Source: Saccoglossus kowalevskii (taxonomy: Eukaryota; Hemichordata; Enteropneusta; Harrimaniidae). Taken from it: a stretch of DNA of 64,000 nucleotides. How positions within the stretch are numbered: position 1 is the stretch's first letter; every line of letters starts with the position of its first letter. The notes beneath the pieces were generated by a model that saw only the letters and a list, made by a program, of their open reading frames with translations, had not been told where the DNA came from and ran no database searches. Of this stretch, positions 38,271 to 51,600 are shown in pieces. The DNA lies in contig NW_003113394.1 in assembly GCF_000003605.2 (NCBI RefSeq), positions 35,512-99,511 of the forward strand, written 5' to 3'. Position numbers and translations under genes: made by a program.

Positions 38271-40360
38271 TGTTAGGTAATGCAGCCATTACATTTATCT
38301 GTTAGCTAATACAGTCATCACATTCATCTGTTAGCTATTGCAGTCATCACATATCTCTTAGCTATTGCATTCATCTCATTTATTTGTTAGCTATTGCAGT
38401 CATCACATTCATCTCTTAGCTATTGCAGTCATCACATATCTCTTAGCTATTGCATTCATCTCATTTATTTGTTAGCTATTGCAGTCATCACATTTATCTG
38501 TTAGCTATTGCAGTCATCACATTTATCTGTTAGCTATTGCAGTCATCACATTTATCTGTTAGCTATTGCAGTCATCACATTTATCGTTAGCTATTGCAGT
38601 CATCACATTTATCTGTTAGTTATTGCAGTCATCACATTTATCTGTTAGCTATTGAAGTCATCATATTTATCTGTTAGCTATTGCAGACATCACATTCATC
38701 TGTTAGCTATTGCAATCATCACATTTATCTGTTAGTTATTGCAGTCATCACATTTATCTGTTAGCTATTGCAGTCATCACATATATCTGTTAGCTTTTGT
38801 CGTCATCTCATTTGTCTGTTAGCTATTACAGTCATCACATTTATCAGTTAGCTATTGCCGTCATCACATTTATCGTTAGCTATTGCAGTCATCACATTTA
38901 TCTGTTAGTTATTGCAGTCATCACATTTATCTGTTAGCTATTGCAGTCATCACATTTATCTGTTAGCTATTGCAGTCATCACATATATCTGTTAGCTTTT
39001 GTCGTCATCTCATTTGTCTGTTAGCTATTACAGTCATCACATTTATCAGTTAGCTATTGCCGTCATCACATTTATCGTTAGCTATTGCAGTCATCACATT
39101 TATCTGTTAGTTATTGCAGTCATCACATTTATCTGTTAGCTATTGCAGTCATCACATTTATCGTTAGCTATTGCAGTCATCACATTTATCTGTTAGTTAT
39201 TGCAGTCATCACATTTATCTGTTAGCTATTGAAGTCATCATATTTATCTGTTAGCTATTGCAGACATCACATTCATCTGTTAGCTATTGCAATCATCACA
39301 TTTATCTGTTAGTTATTGCAGTCATCACATTTATCTGTTAGCTATTGCAGTCATCACATATATCTGTTAGCTTTTGTCGTCATCTCATTTGTCTGTTAGC
39401 TATTACAGTCATCACATTTATCAGTTAGCTATTGCCGTCCTCTCATTTATCTGTTAGCTATTGCAGTCATCACATTTATCTGTTGGCTACTGCAGTCATC
39501 ACATTTATCTGTGCGTTATTGCAGTCATCACATTTATCTGTTAGCTATTGCAGTCATCACATTTATCTGTTAGCTATTGCAGTCATCACATTTATCTGTT
39601 AGCTATTGCAGTCATCACATTTATCTGTTAGTTATTGCAGTCATCACATTTATCTTTTAGCTATTGCAGTCATCACATGTATCTGTTAACTATTGCAGTC
39701 ATCACATTTATCTGTTAGCTATTGCAGTCATCACATTTATCTGTTAGCTATTGCATTCATCACATTTATCTGTTAGTTATTGCAGTCATCGCATTTATCT
39801 GTTAGCTATTGTAGTCACCATATTTATCTGTTAGCTATTGCAGACATCACATTCATCTGTTAGCTATTGCAATCATCACATTTATCTGTTAGTTATTGCA
39901 GTCATCACATTTATCTGTTAGCTATTGCTGTCATCACATATATCTGTTAGCTTTTGTCGTCATCTCATTTGTCTGTTAGCTATTACAGTCATCACATTTA
40001 TCTGTTAGCTATTGCCGTCATCTCATTTATCTGTTAGCTATTGCAGTCATCACATTTATCTGTTGGCTACTGCAGTCATCACATTTATCTGTGAGTTATT
40101 GCAGTCATCACATTTATCTGTTAGCTATTGCAGTCATCACATTTATCTGTTAGCTATTGCAGTCATCACATTTATCTGTTAGTTATTGCAGTCATCACAT
40201 TTATCTGTTAGCTATTGCAGTCATCACATATGTGTGTTAGCTATTGACGTCATATCATTTATCTGTTAGCTATTACAGTCATCACATTTATCTGTTAGCT
40301 ATTGCAGTCATCACATTTATCTGTTAGTTATTGCAGTCATCACATGTATCTGTTGGCTAT
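38271..40360 (+). repeat. F2 then nested F4 tandem duplications
   Basis: An F2 block (38,279-38,480) lacks its middle units and passes from TAATGCAG straight to CATTACAT. A one-base loss, TATCGTTAG, then marks units at 38,584, 38,873, 39,075 and 39,161. Intervals are 289, 202 and 86 bp, that is 10, 7 and 3 units each minus one base. GAAGTCATC at 38,654 and 39,231 is 577 bp apart, matching 38,584 to 39,161. A 202-bp duplication is therefore nested in a 577-bp one. F4 markers sit at 38,801, 39,003 and 39,378, with a fourth near 39,957. An unusual CATATGTGTG unit lies near 40,227. Confidence 0.87.
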
Positions 40361-41309
40361 TGCAGTCATCACATACTTCTGTTAGGTATTGCAGCCATCA
40401 CATTTATCTGTTAGCTATTGCTGTCATCACATTTATCTGTTGGTTATTGCAGTCATCTCATTTATCTGTTAGCTATTGCAGTCATTACATTTATCTGTTA
40501 GCTAATACAGTCATCACATTCATCTGTTAGCTATTGCAGTCATCACTTATCTCTTAGCTATTGCATTCATCTCATTTATTTTTAGCCATTGCAGTCATCA
40601 CATTTATCTGTTAGCTATTGCATTCATCACATTTATCTGTTAGTTATTGCAGTCATCGCATTTATCTGTTAGCTTTGTAGTCATCATATTTATCTGTTAG
40701 CTATTGCAGACATCACATTCATCTGTTAGCTATTGCAATCATCACATTTATCTGTTAGTTATTGCAGTCATCACATTTATCTGTTAGCTATTGCTGTCAT
40801 CACATCATCACATATATCTGTTAGCTTTTGTCGTCATCTCATTTATCTGTTAGCTATTACAGTCAGCACATTTATCTGTTAGCTATTGCAGTCATCACAT
40901 GTATCTGTTAGCTATTGCAGTCATCACATTTATCTGTTAGCTATTGTAGTCATCACATTTATCTGTTAGCTATTGCAGTCATCACATTTATCTGTTAGTT
41001 ATTGCAGTCATCACATTTATCTGTTAGCTATTGCAGTCATCACATTTATCTGTTAGTTATTGCAGTCATCACATTTATCTGTTAGCTATTACAGTCATCA
41101 CATTTATCTGTTAGCTATTGCAGTCATCACATTTATCTGTTAGCTATTGCAGTCATCACATTTATCTATTGGCTATTTCAGTCATCACATATATCTGTTA
41201 GGTATTGCCGTCATCTCATTTATCTGTTAGCTATTGCAGTCATCACATTTATCTGTTAGCTATTGCAGTCATCACATTTATCTGTTAGCTATTGCAGTCA
41301 TCACATTTA
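40361..41309 (+). repeat. F2 variant and F4 copy
   Basis: The F2 start here reads CATACTTCTGTTAGGTATTG, without the TAATGCAG change, and the later TAATACAG unit lies near 40,505. From about 40,617 to 40,870 the order GCATTCATC, CATCGCAT, TAGTCATCATAT, GCAGACATC, F4 matches 47.58-47.83 kb. An internal duplication CACATCATCACAT lies near 40,800. The remainder is near consensus with the common TATTGGCTATTTC and TATTGCCG pair near 41,165-41,210. Confidence 0.8.
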
Positions 41310-42120
41310 TCTGTTATCTGTTAGCTGTTGCAGTCATCACATTTATCTGTTAGCTACTGCAGTCATCACATATATCTGTTAGCTATTGCAGTCATCACAT
41401 TTATCTGTTAGCTATTGCAGTCATCACATTTATCTGTTAGCTATTGCAGTCATCACATTTATCTGTTGGCTATTGCAGTCATCACATTTATCTGTTAGTT
41501 ATTTCAGTCATCACATTTATCTGTCAGCTATTGCAGTCATCACATTAATCTGTTAGCTATTGCAGACATCACATTTATCTGTTAGCTATTGCAGTCATCA
41601 CATTTATCTGTTAGCTATTGTAGTCATCACATTTATCTGTTAGCTATTACAGTCATCACAGTTATCTGTTAGTTATTGCAGTCATCACATTTATCTGTTA
41701 TCTATAGCAGTCATCACATATATCTGTTAGCTATTGCCGTCATTTCAATTATCTGTTAGCTATTGCAGTCATCACATTTATCTGTTAGCTATTGCAGTCA
41801 TCACATTTATCTGTTAGTTATTGCAGCCATCACATATATCTGCTAGCTATTGCAGTCATCACATTTATCTGTTAGCTATTTCAGTCATCACATATATATG
41901 TTAGTTATTGCAGTCATCACATTTATCTGTTTGCTATTGCAGTCATCACATTTATCTGTTAGTTATTGCAGCCATCACATATATCTGCTAGCTATTGCAG
42001 TCATCACATTTATCTGTTAGCTATTTCAGTCATCACGTACTTCTGTTAGGTAATGCAGCCATAACATTTATCTGTTCGTTATTGCAGTCATCACATTTAT
42101 CTGTTGGTTATTGCAGTCAT
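41310..42120 (+). repeat. F1 copy 16 lacking TTTTCGC
   Basis: TCTGTTATCTG lies at 41,310, followed by GCTGTTGCAG and ACTGCAG. The usual TTTTCGCTACTGCAG unit is absent and consensus units follow. TGTCAGC, CATTAATC and GCAGACATC follow in the F1 order, then CACAG, CTATAGCAG and CTGCTAGC units, ending in CACGTACTTC and TAATGCAG near 42,049. Confidence 0.82.
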
Positions 42121-43300
42121 CACATTTATCTGTTAACTATTGCAGTCATCACATTTATCTGTTAGCTATTGCAGTCATCACATTTATCTGTTAGCTATTG
42201 CAGTCATCACATTTATCTGTTAGCTATTGCAGTCATCACATTTATCTGTTAGCTGTTGCAGTCATCACATTTATCTGTTAGCTACTGCAGTCATCACATA
42301 TATCTGTTAGCTATTGCAGTCATCACATTTATCTGTTCGCTACTGCAGTCATCACATTTATCTGTTAGTTATTGCAGTCATCACATTTATCTGTTAGCTA
42401 TTGCTGTCATCACATTTATCTGTTAGCTATTGCAGTCATCACATTTATCTGTTAGCTATTGCAGTCATCCCATTTATCTGTTAGCTATAGCAGTCATCAC
42501 ATTTATCTGTTAGCTGTTGCAGTCATCACATTTATCTGTTTGCTACTGCAGTCATCACATATATCTGTTAGCTATTGCAGTCATCACATTTATCTGTTCG
42601 CTACTGCAGTCATCACATATATCTGTTAGCTATTGCAGTCATCACATTTATCTGTTAGTATTACATCCATCACATTATCTGTTAGCTATGCAGTCATCAC
42701 ATTATCTGTAGTTATTGCAGCCATCACATTTATCTGTTAGCTATTGCAGTCAACACATTTATCTGTTAGCTATTGCAGTCATCACATTTATCTGTTAGCA
42801 ATTACAGGCATCACATTTATCTGTTAGCTATTGCAGTCATCATATTTATCTGTTAGTTATTGCAGTCATCACACTTATCTGTTAGCTATTACAGCCATCA
42901 CATTTATCTGTTAGCTATTGCAGTCATTACATTTATCTGTTAGCTATTGCAGTCAACACATTTATCTGTTAGCTATTGCAGTCATCACATTTATCTGTTA
43001 GCTATTGCAGTCATCACATTTATCTGTTAGCAATTACAGGCATCACATTTATCTGTTAGCTATTGCAGTCATCACATTTATCTGTTAGTTATTGCAGTCA
43101 TCACACTTATCTGTTAGTTATTACAGCCATCACATTTATCTGTTAGCTATTGCAGTCATTACATTTATCTGTTAGCAATCGCAGTCATCACATTTATCTT
43201 TTAGCTATTGCAGTCAGCATATTTATCTGTTAGCTATTGCAGTCATCAAATATATCTGTTAGCTATTGCAGTCATCACATTTATCTGTTAGTTATTACAT
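42121..43300 (+). repeat. 12-unit-type block and ACAGGC tandem
   Basis: GTTAAC at 42,132 and GCTGTTG at 42,252 repeat the 120-bp spacing of the 13.2 kb tandem. CATCCCAT and CTATAGCAG near 42,468-42,490 match the 4.12 and 53.38 kb copies. At 42,655-42,715 five bases are missing within about 60 bp. CAACAC at 42,751 and 42,954 are 203 bp apart (seven units), and ACAGGC near 42,805 and 43,036 are 232 bp apart (eight units). The second copy therefore gained one unit. This segment is also related to 14.5 kb. Confidence 0.81.
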
Positions 43301-45020
43301 CCATCACATTTATCTGTTAGCTATTGCAGTCATCACATATATATGTTAGTTATTGCAGCCATCACATTTATCTGTTAGCTATTGCGGTCATCACATTAAT
43401 CTGTTGGCTATTGCAGTCATCACATTTATCTGTTAGCTATTGCAGTCATCACATATATCTGTCAGTTATCTGCAGCCATCACATTTATCTGTTAGCTATT
43501 GCAGTCATCACATTTATCTGTTAGCTATTGCAGTCATCACATTTATCTGTTAGCTATTGCAGTCATCACATATATCTGTTAGCTATTGCAGTCATCTCAT
43601 TTATTTGTTAGTTATTGCAGCCATCACATTTATCTGTTAGCTATTGCAGTCATCACATTTATCTGTTAGCTATTGCAGTCATCACATTTATCTGTCAGTT
43701 ATTGCAGCCATCACATTTATCTGTTAGCTATTGCAGTCATCTCATTTATCTGTTAGTTATTGCAGCCATCACATTTATCTTTTAGCTATTGCAGTCATCA
43801 CATTTATCTGTTAGCTATTGCAGTCATCACATATATCTGTTAGTTACTGCAGCCATCACATTTATCTGTTAGCTATTGCAGTCATCACATTTATCTTTTT
43901 GCTATTGTAGTCATCACATATATCTGTTAGTTATGGCACCCATCACATTTATCTGTTAGTTATTGCAGTCATCACATTTATCTGTTAGTTATTGCAGTCA
44001 TCACATTTATCTGTTAGCTATTGCAGCCATCTCATATATCTGTTAGCTATTGCAGTCATCACATTTATCTGTTAGCTATTGTAGTCATCTCATTTATCTG
44101 TTAGTTATTGCAGTCATCATATTTATCTGTTAGCTATTGTAGTCATCACATTTATCTGTTAGTTATTACAGCCATCACATTTATCTGTTAGCTATTGCAG
44201 TCATCACATTTATCAGTTAGCTATTGCAGTCATCACATATATCTGCTAGCTATTGCAGTCATCACATTTATCTGTTAGCTACTGCAGTCATCACATATAT
44301 CTGTTAGTTATTACAGCCATCACATTTATCTGTTAGCTATTGCAGTCATCACATATATCTGCTAGCTATTGGAGTCATCACATGTATCTGTTAGCTATTG
44401 CCGTCATCTCATTTATCTGTTAGCTATTGCAGTCATCACATTTATCTGTTAGCTATTGCAGTCATCACATTTATCTGTTAGTTATTGCAGTCATCACATA
44501 TATCTGCTAGCTATTGCAGTCATCACATATATCTGTTAGCTATTGCAGTCATCACATTTATCTGTTAGTTATTGCAGTCATCACATTTATCTGTTAGTTA
44601 TTACAGCCATCACATTTATCTGTTAGCTATTGCAGTCATCACATTTATCAGTTAGCTATTGCAGTCATCACATTTATCTGTTGGCTATTGCAGTCATCAC
44701 ATATATCTGTTAGGTATTGCAGTCATCTCATTTATCTGTTAGCTATTGCAGTGATCACATTTATCTGTTAGCTATTGCAGTCATCTCATTTATCTGTTAG
44801 CTATTGCAGTCATCACATTTATCTGTTAGCTATTGCAGTCATCACATTTATCTGTTAGCTATTGCAGTCATCACATTTATCTCTTAGCTATTGCAGTCAT
44901 CTCATTTATCTGTTAGCTATTGCAGTCATCAAATATATCTGTTAGCTATTGCAGTCATAACATTTATCTGTTAGCAATTACAGCCATCACATATATCTGT
45001 TAGCTATTGCAGTCATCACA
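43301..45020 (+). repeat. F6 domain, copy 2
   Basis: TTTGTTAGTT at 43,604 and TGGCACCC at 43,934 both lie 26,123 bp right of their partners in the first F6 domain. TGGCACCC and GGAGTC at 44,371 both lie 14,723 bp left of partners in the third. Relative to copy 1, six units (174 bp) separate the alignments at GGAGTC. A CAGTTATCTGCAGCC unit near 43,463 has gained one base and created a PstI site. Forward open frames here are satellite translation. Confidence 0.86.
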
Positions 45021-46400
45021 TGTATCTGTTAGTTATTGCAGCCATCACATTTATCTGTTAGCTATTGCAGTCATCACATCTATCTGTTAGCTATTGCAGT
45101 CATCACATTTATATGCTAGCTATTGCAGTCATCACATTTATCTGTTAGCTATTGCAGTCATCACATATATATGTTAGTTATTGCAGCCATCATATTTATC
45201 TGTTAGCTATTGCAGTCATCGCATTTATCTGTTAGTTATTGCAGTCATCACATTTATCTGTTAGGTATTCCAGCCATCACATGTATCTGTTAGCTATTGC
45301 AGTCATCACATTTATCTGTTAGTTATTGCAGTCATCTCATGTATCTGTTAGCTATTGCAGTCATCACATTTATCTGTTAGCTATTGCAGTCATCACATTT
45401 ATCTGTTAGCTATTGCAGTCATCACATATCTCTTAGCTATTGCAGTCATCTCATTTATCTGTTAGCTGTTGCAGTGATCACCTATATCTGTTAGCTATTG
45501 CAGTGATCACATTTATCTGTTAGCTATTTCAGTCATCACATTTATCTCTTAGCTATTGCAGTCATCACATATCGCTTAGCTATTGCAGTCATCTCATTTA
45601 TCTGTTAGCTGTTGCAGTGATCACCTATATCTGTTAGCTATTGCAGTGATCACATTTATCTGTTAGCTATTTCAGTGATCACATTTATCTGTTAGTTATT
45701 GCAGTCATCACATTTATCTGTTAGCTATTGCAGTCATCACATTTATCTGTTAGTTATTGCAGTCATCTCATTTATCTGTTAGCTATTGCAGTCATCACAT
45801 TTATCTGTTAGCTATTGCAGTCATCACATTTATCTGTTAGCTATTGCAGTCATCACATTTATCTGTTAGCTATTGCAGTCATCACATATCTCTTAGCTAT
45901 TGCAGTCATCTCATTTATCTGTTAGCTATTGCAGTGATCACATTTATCTGTTAGCTATTGCAGTGATCACATTTATCTGTTAGCTATTGCAGTCATCACA
46001 TTTATCTGTTAGCTATTGCTGTCATCACATTTATCTGTTAGGTATTGTAGTCATCACATTTATCTGTTAGCTATTGCAGTCATCACATTTATCTGTTAGC
46101 TATTGCAGTCATCACATATATATGTTAGTTATTGCTGCCATCACATATATCTGTTAGTTATTGCAGCCATCACATTTATCTGTTAGCTATTGCAGTCATC
46201 ACATTTATCTGTTAGCTATTGCAGTCATCACATATATCTGCTAGCTATTGTAGTCATCACATGTATCCGTTAGTTATTGCAGCCATCACATTTATCTGTT
46301 AGCTATTGCAGTCATCACATTTATCTGTTAGTTATTGCTGTCATCACATTTAACTGTTAGTTATTACAGCCATCACATTTATCTGTTAGCTATTGCAGTC
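45021..46400 (+). repeat. GTGATCAC-containing block with 143-bp tandem
   Basis: GTGATCACC followed by TATATC occurs at 45,481 and 45,624 (counted from CCTATA), 143 bp apart, which is five units minus the two bases lost in a CACATATC unit. More GTGATCAC units lie near 45,945 and 45,974. TAGGTATTGTAG at 46,039 and ATCCG at 46,267 match 20,818 and 21,046 (offset 25,221). TTTAACTG near 46,349 matches 14.2 kb. Confidence 0.84.
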
Positions 46401-48232
46401 ATCACATTTATCTGTTAGTTATTGCCGTCATCACATTTATCTGTCAGCTATTGCAGTCATCACATTAATCTGTTAGCTATTGCAGACATCACATTTATCT
46501 GTTAGCTATTGTAGTCATCACATTTATCTGTTAGCTATTGCAGTCATCACATTTATCTGTTAGTTATTGCAGTCATCACATTTATCTGTCAGCTATTGCA
46601 GTCATCACATTAATCTGTTAGCTATTGCAGACATCACATTTATCTGTTAGCTATTGTAGTCATCACATTTATCTGTTAGCTATTGCAGTCATCACAGTTA
46701 TCTGTTAGTTATTGCAGTCATCACATTTATCTGTTATCTATAGCAGTCATCACATATATCTGTTAGCTATTGCCGTCATCTCAATTATCTGTTAGCTATT
46801 GCAGTCATCACATTTATCTGTTAGCTATTGCAGTCATCACATTTATCTGTTAGTTATTGCAGCCATCACATATATCTGCTAGCTATTGCAGTCATCACAT
46901 TTATCTGTTAGCTATTTCAGTCATCACATATATATGTTAGTTATTGCAGTCATCACATTTATCTGTTAGCTATTGCAGTCATCACATTTATCTGTTAGTT
47001 ATTGCAGCCATCACATATATCTGCTAGCTATTGCTGTCATCACATTTATCTCTTAGCTATTTCAGTCATCACGTACTTCTGTTAGGTAATGCAGCCATCA
47101 CATTTATCTGTTAGCTTTTGCAGTCATCACATTTATCTGTTGGTTATTGCAGTCATCTCATTTATCTAGTAGCTATTGCAGTCATTACATTTATCTGTTA
47201 GCTAATACAGTCATCACATTCATCTGTTAGCTATTGCAGTCATCACATATCTCTTAGCTATTGCATTCATCTCATTTATTTGTTAGCTATTGCAGTCATC
47301 ACATTCATCTCTTAGCTATTGCAGTCATCACATATCTCTTAGCTATTGCATTCATCTCATTTATTTGTTAGCTATTGCAGTCATCACATTTATCTGTTAG
47401 CTATTGCAGTCATCACATTTATCTGTTAGCTATTGCAGTCATCACATTTATCTGTTAGTTATTGCAGTCATCACATTTATCTGTCAGCTATTGCAGTCAT
47501 CACATGTATCTGTTAGCTATTGCAGTCATCACATTTATCTGTTAGCTATTGCAGTCATCATATTTATCTGTTAGCTATTGCATTCATCACATTTATCTGT
47601 TAGTTATTGCAGTCATCGCATTTATCTGTTAGCTATTGTAGTCATCATATTTATCTGTTAGCTATTGCAGACATCACATTCATCTGGTAGCTATTGCAAT
47701 CATCACATTTATCTGTTAGTTATTCCAGTCATCACATTTATCTGTTAGCTATTGCTGTCATCACATATATCTGTTAGCTTTTGTCGTCATCTCATTTATC
47801 TGTTAGCTATTACAGTCAGCACATTTATCTGTTAGCTATTGCAGTCATCACATTTATCTGTTAGCTATTGCAGTCATCACATTTATCTGTTAGTTATTGC
47901 AGTCATCACATTTATCTGTTAGTTATTGCAGTCATCACATTTATCTGTCAGCTATTGCAGTCATCACATTAATCTGTTAGCTATTGCAGACATCACATTT
48001 ATCTGTTAGCTATTGTAGTCATCACATTTATCTATTGGCTATTTCAGTCATCACATTATCTGTTAGCTATTGCAGTCATCACATATATCTGTTAGCTATT
48101 TCAGTCATCACATTTATCTGTTAGCTATTGCCGTCATCTCATTTATCTGTTAGCTATTGCAGTCATCACATTTATCTGTTAGCTATTGCAGTCATCACAT
48201 TTATCTGTTAGCTATTGCAGTCATCACATTTA
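46401..48232 (+). repeat. F1-tail, F2 and F4 mosaic
   Basis: TGTCAGC, CATTAATC and GCAGACATC units repeat twice near 46,440 and 46,590 without the F1 head. CTATAGCAG, CATCTCAATTATC and CTGCTAGC units follow. A full F2 block runs from CACGTACTTC near 47,072 to TTTGTTAG near 47,380. GCATTCATC, CATCGCAT and F4 follow at 47,580-47,800 as at 40.6 kb. A one-base-short CACATTATC unit near 48,055 marks a junction. Confidence 0.8.
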
Positions 48233-48640
48233 TCTGTTATCTGTTAGCTGTTGCAGTCATCACATTTATCTGTTAGCTACTGCAGTCATCACATATATCT
48301 GTTAGCTATTGCAGTCATCACATTTATCTTTTCGCTACTGCAGTCATCACATATATCTGTTAGCTATTGCAGTCATCACATTTATCTATTAGCTATTGCA
48401 GTCATCACATTTATCTGTTAGCTATTGCAGTCATCACATTTATCTGTTAGCTATTGCAGTCATCACATTTATCTGTTAGTTCTTGCAGTCATCACATTTA
48501 TCTGTCAGCTATTGCAGTCATCACATTAATCTGTTAGCTATTGCAGACATCACATTTATCTGTTAGCTATTGCAGTCATCACATTTATCTGTTAGCTATT
48601 GTAGTCATCACATTTATCTGTTAGCTATTGCAGTCATCAC
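48233..48640 (+). repeat. F1 copy 17
   Basis: TCTGTTATCTG at 48,233 and GTTCTTGCAG at 48,479 keep the exact spacing of the 21,335/21,581 copy (offset 26,898). The unit includes ACTGCAG, TTTTCGC, TCTATTAGC, TGTCAGC, CATTAATC and GCAGACATC. It ends where the F3 domain starts. Confidence 0.84.
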
Positions 48641-51600
48641 ATACATATGTTAGTTTTGCAGCCATCACATTTATCTTTTAGCTATTGCAGTCATCCATTA
48701 ATCTGTTAGCTATGCAGTCATCACATTTATCTGTTAGCTATTGCAGTCATCACATGTATCTGTTAGTTATTGCAGCCATCACATTTATCTGTTAGCTATT
48801 GCAGTAATCACATGTATCTGTTAGTTATTGCAGCCATCACATTTATCTGTTAGCTATTGCAGCCATCTCATATATCTGTTAGCTATTGCAGTCATCACAT
48901 TTATCTGTTAGCTATTGTAGTCATCTCATTTATCTGTTAGCTATTGCAGTCATCACATTTATCTGTTGGCTATTGCAGTCATCACATTTATCTGTTAGTT
49001 ATTGCAGCCATCACATTTATCTGTTAGCTATTGCAGTCATCACATTTATCTGTTAGCTATTGCAGTCATCACATTTATCTGTTAGCTATTGCAGTCATCA
49101 CATTAATCTGTTAGCTATTGCAGTCATCACATTTATCTTTTAGCTATTGTAGTCATCACATATATCTGTTAGTTATTGCAGCCATCACATTTATCTGTTA
49201 GCTATTGCAGTCATCACATTTATCTGTTAGCTATTGCAGTCATCACATATATCTGTCAGTTATTGCAGCCATCACATTTATCTGTTAGCTATTGCAGTCA
49301 TCACATTTATCTGTTAGCTATTGCAGTCATCACATTTATCTGTTAGCTATTGCAGTCATCACATATATCTGTTAGCTATTGCAGTCATCTCATTTATTTG
49401 TTAGTTATTGCAGCCATCACATTTATCTGTTAGCTATTGCAGTCATCACATTTATCTGTTAGCTATTGCAGTCATCACATTTATCTGTCAGTTATTGCAG
49501 CCATCACATTTATCTGTTAGCTATTGCAGTCATCTCATTTATCTGTTAGTTATTGCAGCCATCACATTTATCTGTTAGCTATTGCAGTCATCACATTTAT
49601 CTGTTAGCTATTGCACGTCATCACATTCATCTGTTAGCTATTGCAGTCATCACATATCTCTTAGCTATTGCAGTCATCTCATTTATCTGTTAGCTATTGC
49701 AGTGATCACATTTATCTGTTAGCTATTGCAGTGATCACATTTATCTGTTAGTTATTACATCCATCACATTTATCTGTTAGTTATTGCAGTCATCACATTT
49801 ACTGGTATCTGTTAGTTATTACAGCCATCACATTTATCTGTTAGCTATTGCAGTCATCACATTTATCAGTTAGCTATTGCAGTCATCACATTTATCTGTT
49901 GGCTATTGCAGTCATCACATATATCTGTTAGGTATTGCAGCCATCACATGTATCTGTTAGCTATTGCAGTCATCACATTTATCTGTTAGCTATTGCAGTC
50001 ATCTCATTTATCTGTTGGCTATTGCAGTAATCACATGTATCTGTTAGTTATTGCAGCCATCACATTTATCTGTTAGCTATTGCAGCCATCTCATATATCT
50101 GTTAGCTATAGCAGTCATCACATTTATCTGTTAGCTATTGTAGTCATCTCATTTATCTGTTAGTTATTGCAGTCATCTCATTTATCTGTTAGCTATTGCA
50201 GTCATCACATTTATCTGTTAGCTATTGCTGTCATCACATTTATCTGTTAGCTATTGCAGTCATCACATTTATCTGTTAGCTATAGCAGTCATCACATATC
50301 TCTTAGCTATTGCAGTCATCTCATTTATCTGTTAGCTATTGCAGTGATCACATTTATCTGTTAGCTATTGCAGTGATCACATTTATCTGTTAGTTATTAC
50401 ATCCGTCACATTTATTTGTTAGCTATTGCAGTCATCATATTTATCTGTTAGGTATTGCAGTCATCACATTTATCTGTTAGCTATTGCAGTCATCACATTT
50501 ATCTGTTAGCTATTGCAGTCATCACATTTATTTGTTAGTTATTGTAGTCATCACATTTATCTGTTAGCTATTGCAGTCATCACATATATATGTTAGTTTT
50601 TGTAGCCATCACATTTATCTTTTAGCTATTGCAGTCATCCATTAATCTGTTAGCTATTGCAGTCATCACATTTATCTGTTAGCTATTGCAGTCATAACAT
50701 TATCTGTTAGTTATTGCAGCCCTCACATTTATCTGTTAGCTATTGCAGTCATCACATTTATCTGTTGGCTATTGCAGTCATCACATATATCTATTAGGTA
50801 TTGCAGTCATCACATTTATCTGTTAGCTATTGCAGTCATCACATATCTCTTAGGTATTGCAGTCATCTTATTTATTTGTTAGCTATTGCAGTGATCACAT
50901 TTATCTGTTAGCTATTGCAGTGACCACATTTATCTGTTAGTTTTTACATCCATCACATTTATCCGTTAGTTATTGCAGCCATTACATTTCTCTGTTAGCT
51001 ATTGCAGTCATCACATTTATCTGTTAGCTATTGCAGTCATCACATATCTCTTAGGTATTGCAGTTATCTTATTTATCTGTTAGCTATTGCAGTGATCACA
51101 TTTATCTGTTAGCAATTGCAGTGATCACATTTATCTGTTAGTTATTACATCCATCACATTTATTTGTTAGTTATTGCAGTCATCACATTTATCTGTTAGT
51201 TATTACAGCCATCACATTTATCTGTTAGCTATTGCAGTCATCACATTCATCAGTTAGCTATTGCAGTCATCACATTTATCTGTTGGCTATTGCAGTCATC
51301 ACATATATCTGTTAGGTATTGCAGCCATCACATGTATCTGTTAGCTATTGCAGTCATCACATTTATCTGTTGGCTATTGCAGTCATCACATTTATCTGTT
51401 GGCTATTGCAGTAATCACATGTATCTGTTAGTTATTGCAGCCATCACATTTATCTGTTAGCTATTGCAGCCATCTCATATATCTGTTAGCTATTGCAGTC
51501 ATCACATTTATCTGTTAGCTATTGTAGTCATCTCATTTATCTGTTAGTTATTGCAGTCATCTCATTTATCTGTTAGCTATTGCAGTCATCACATTTATCT

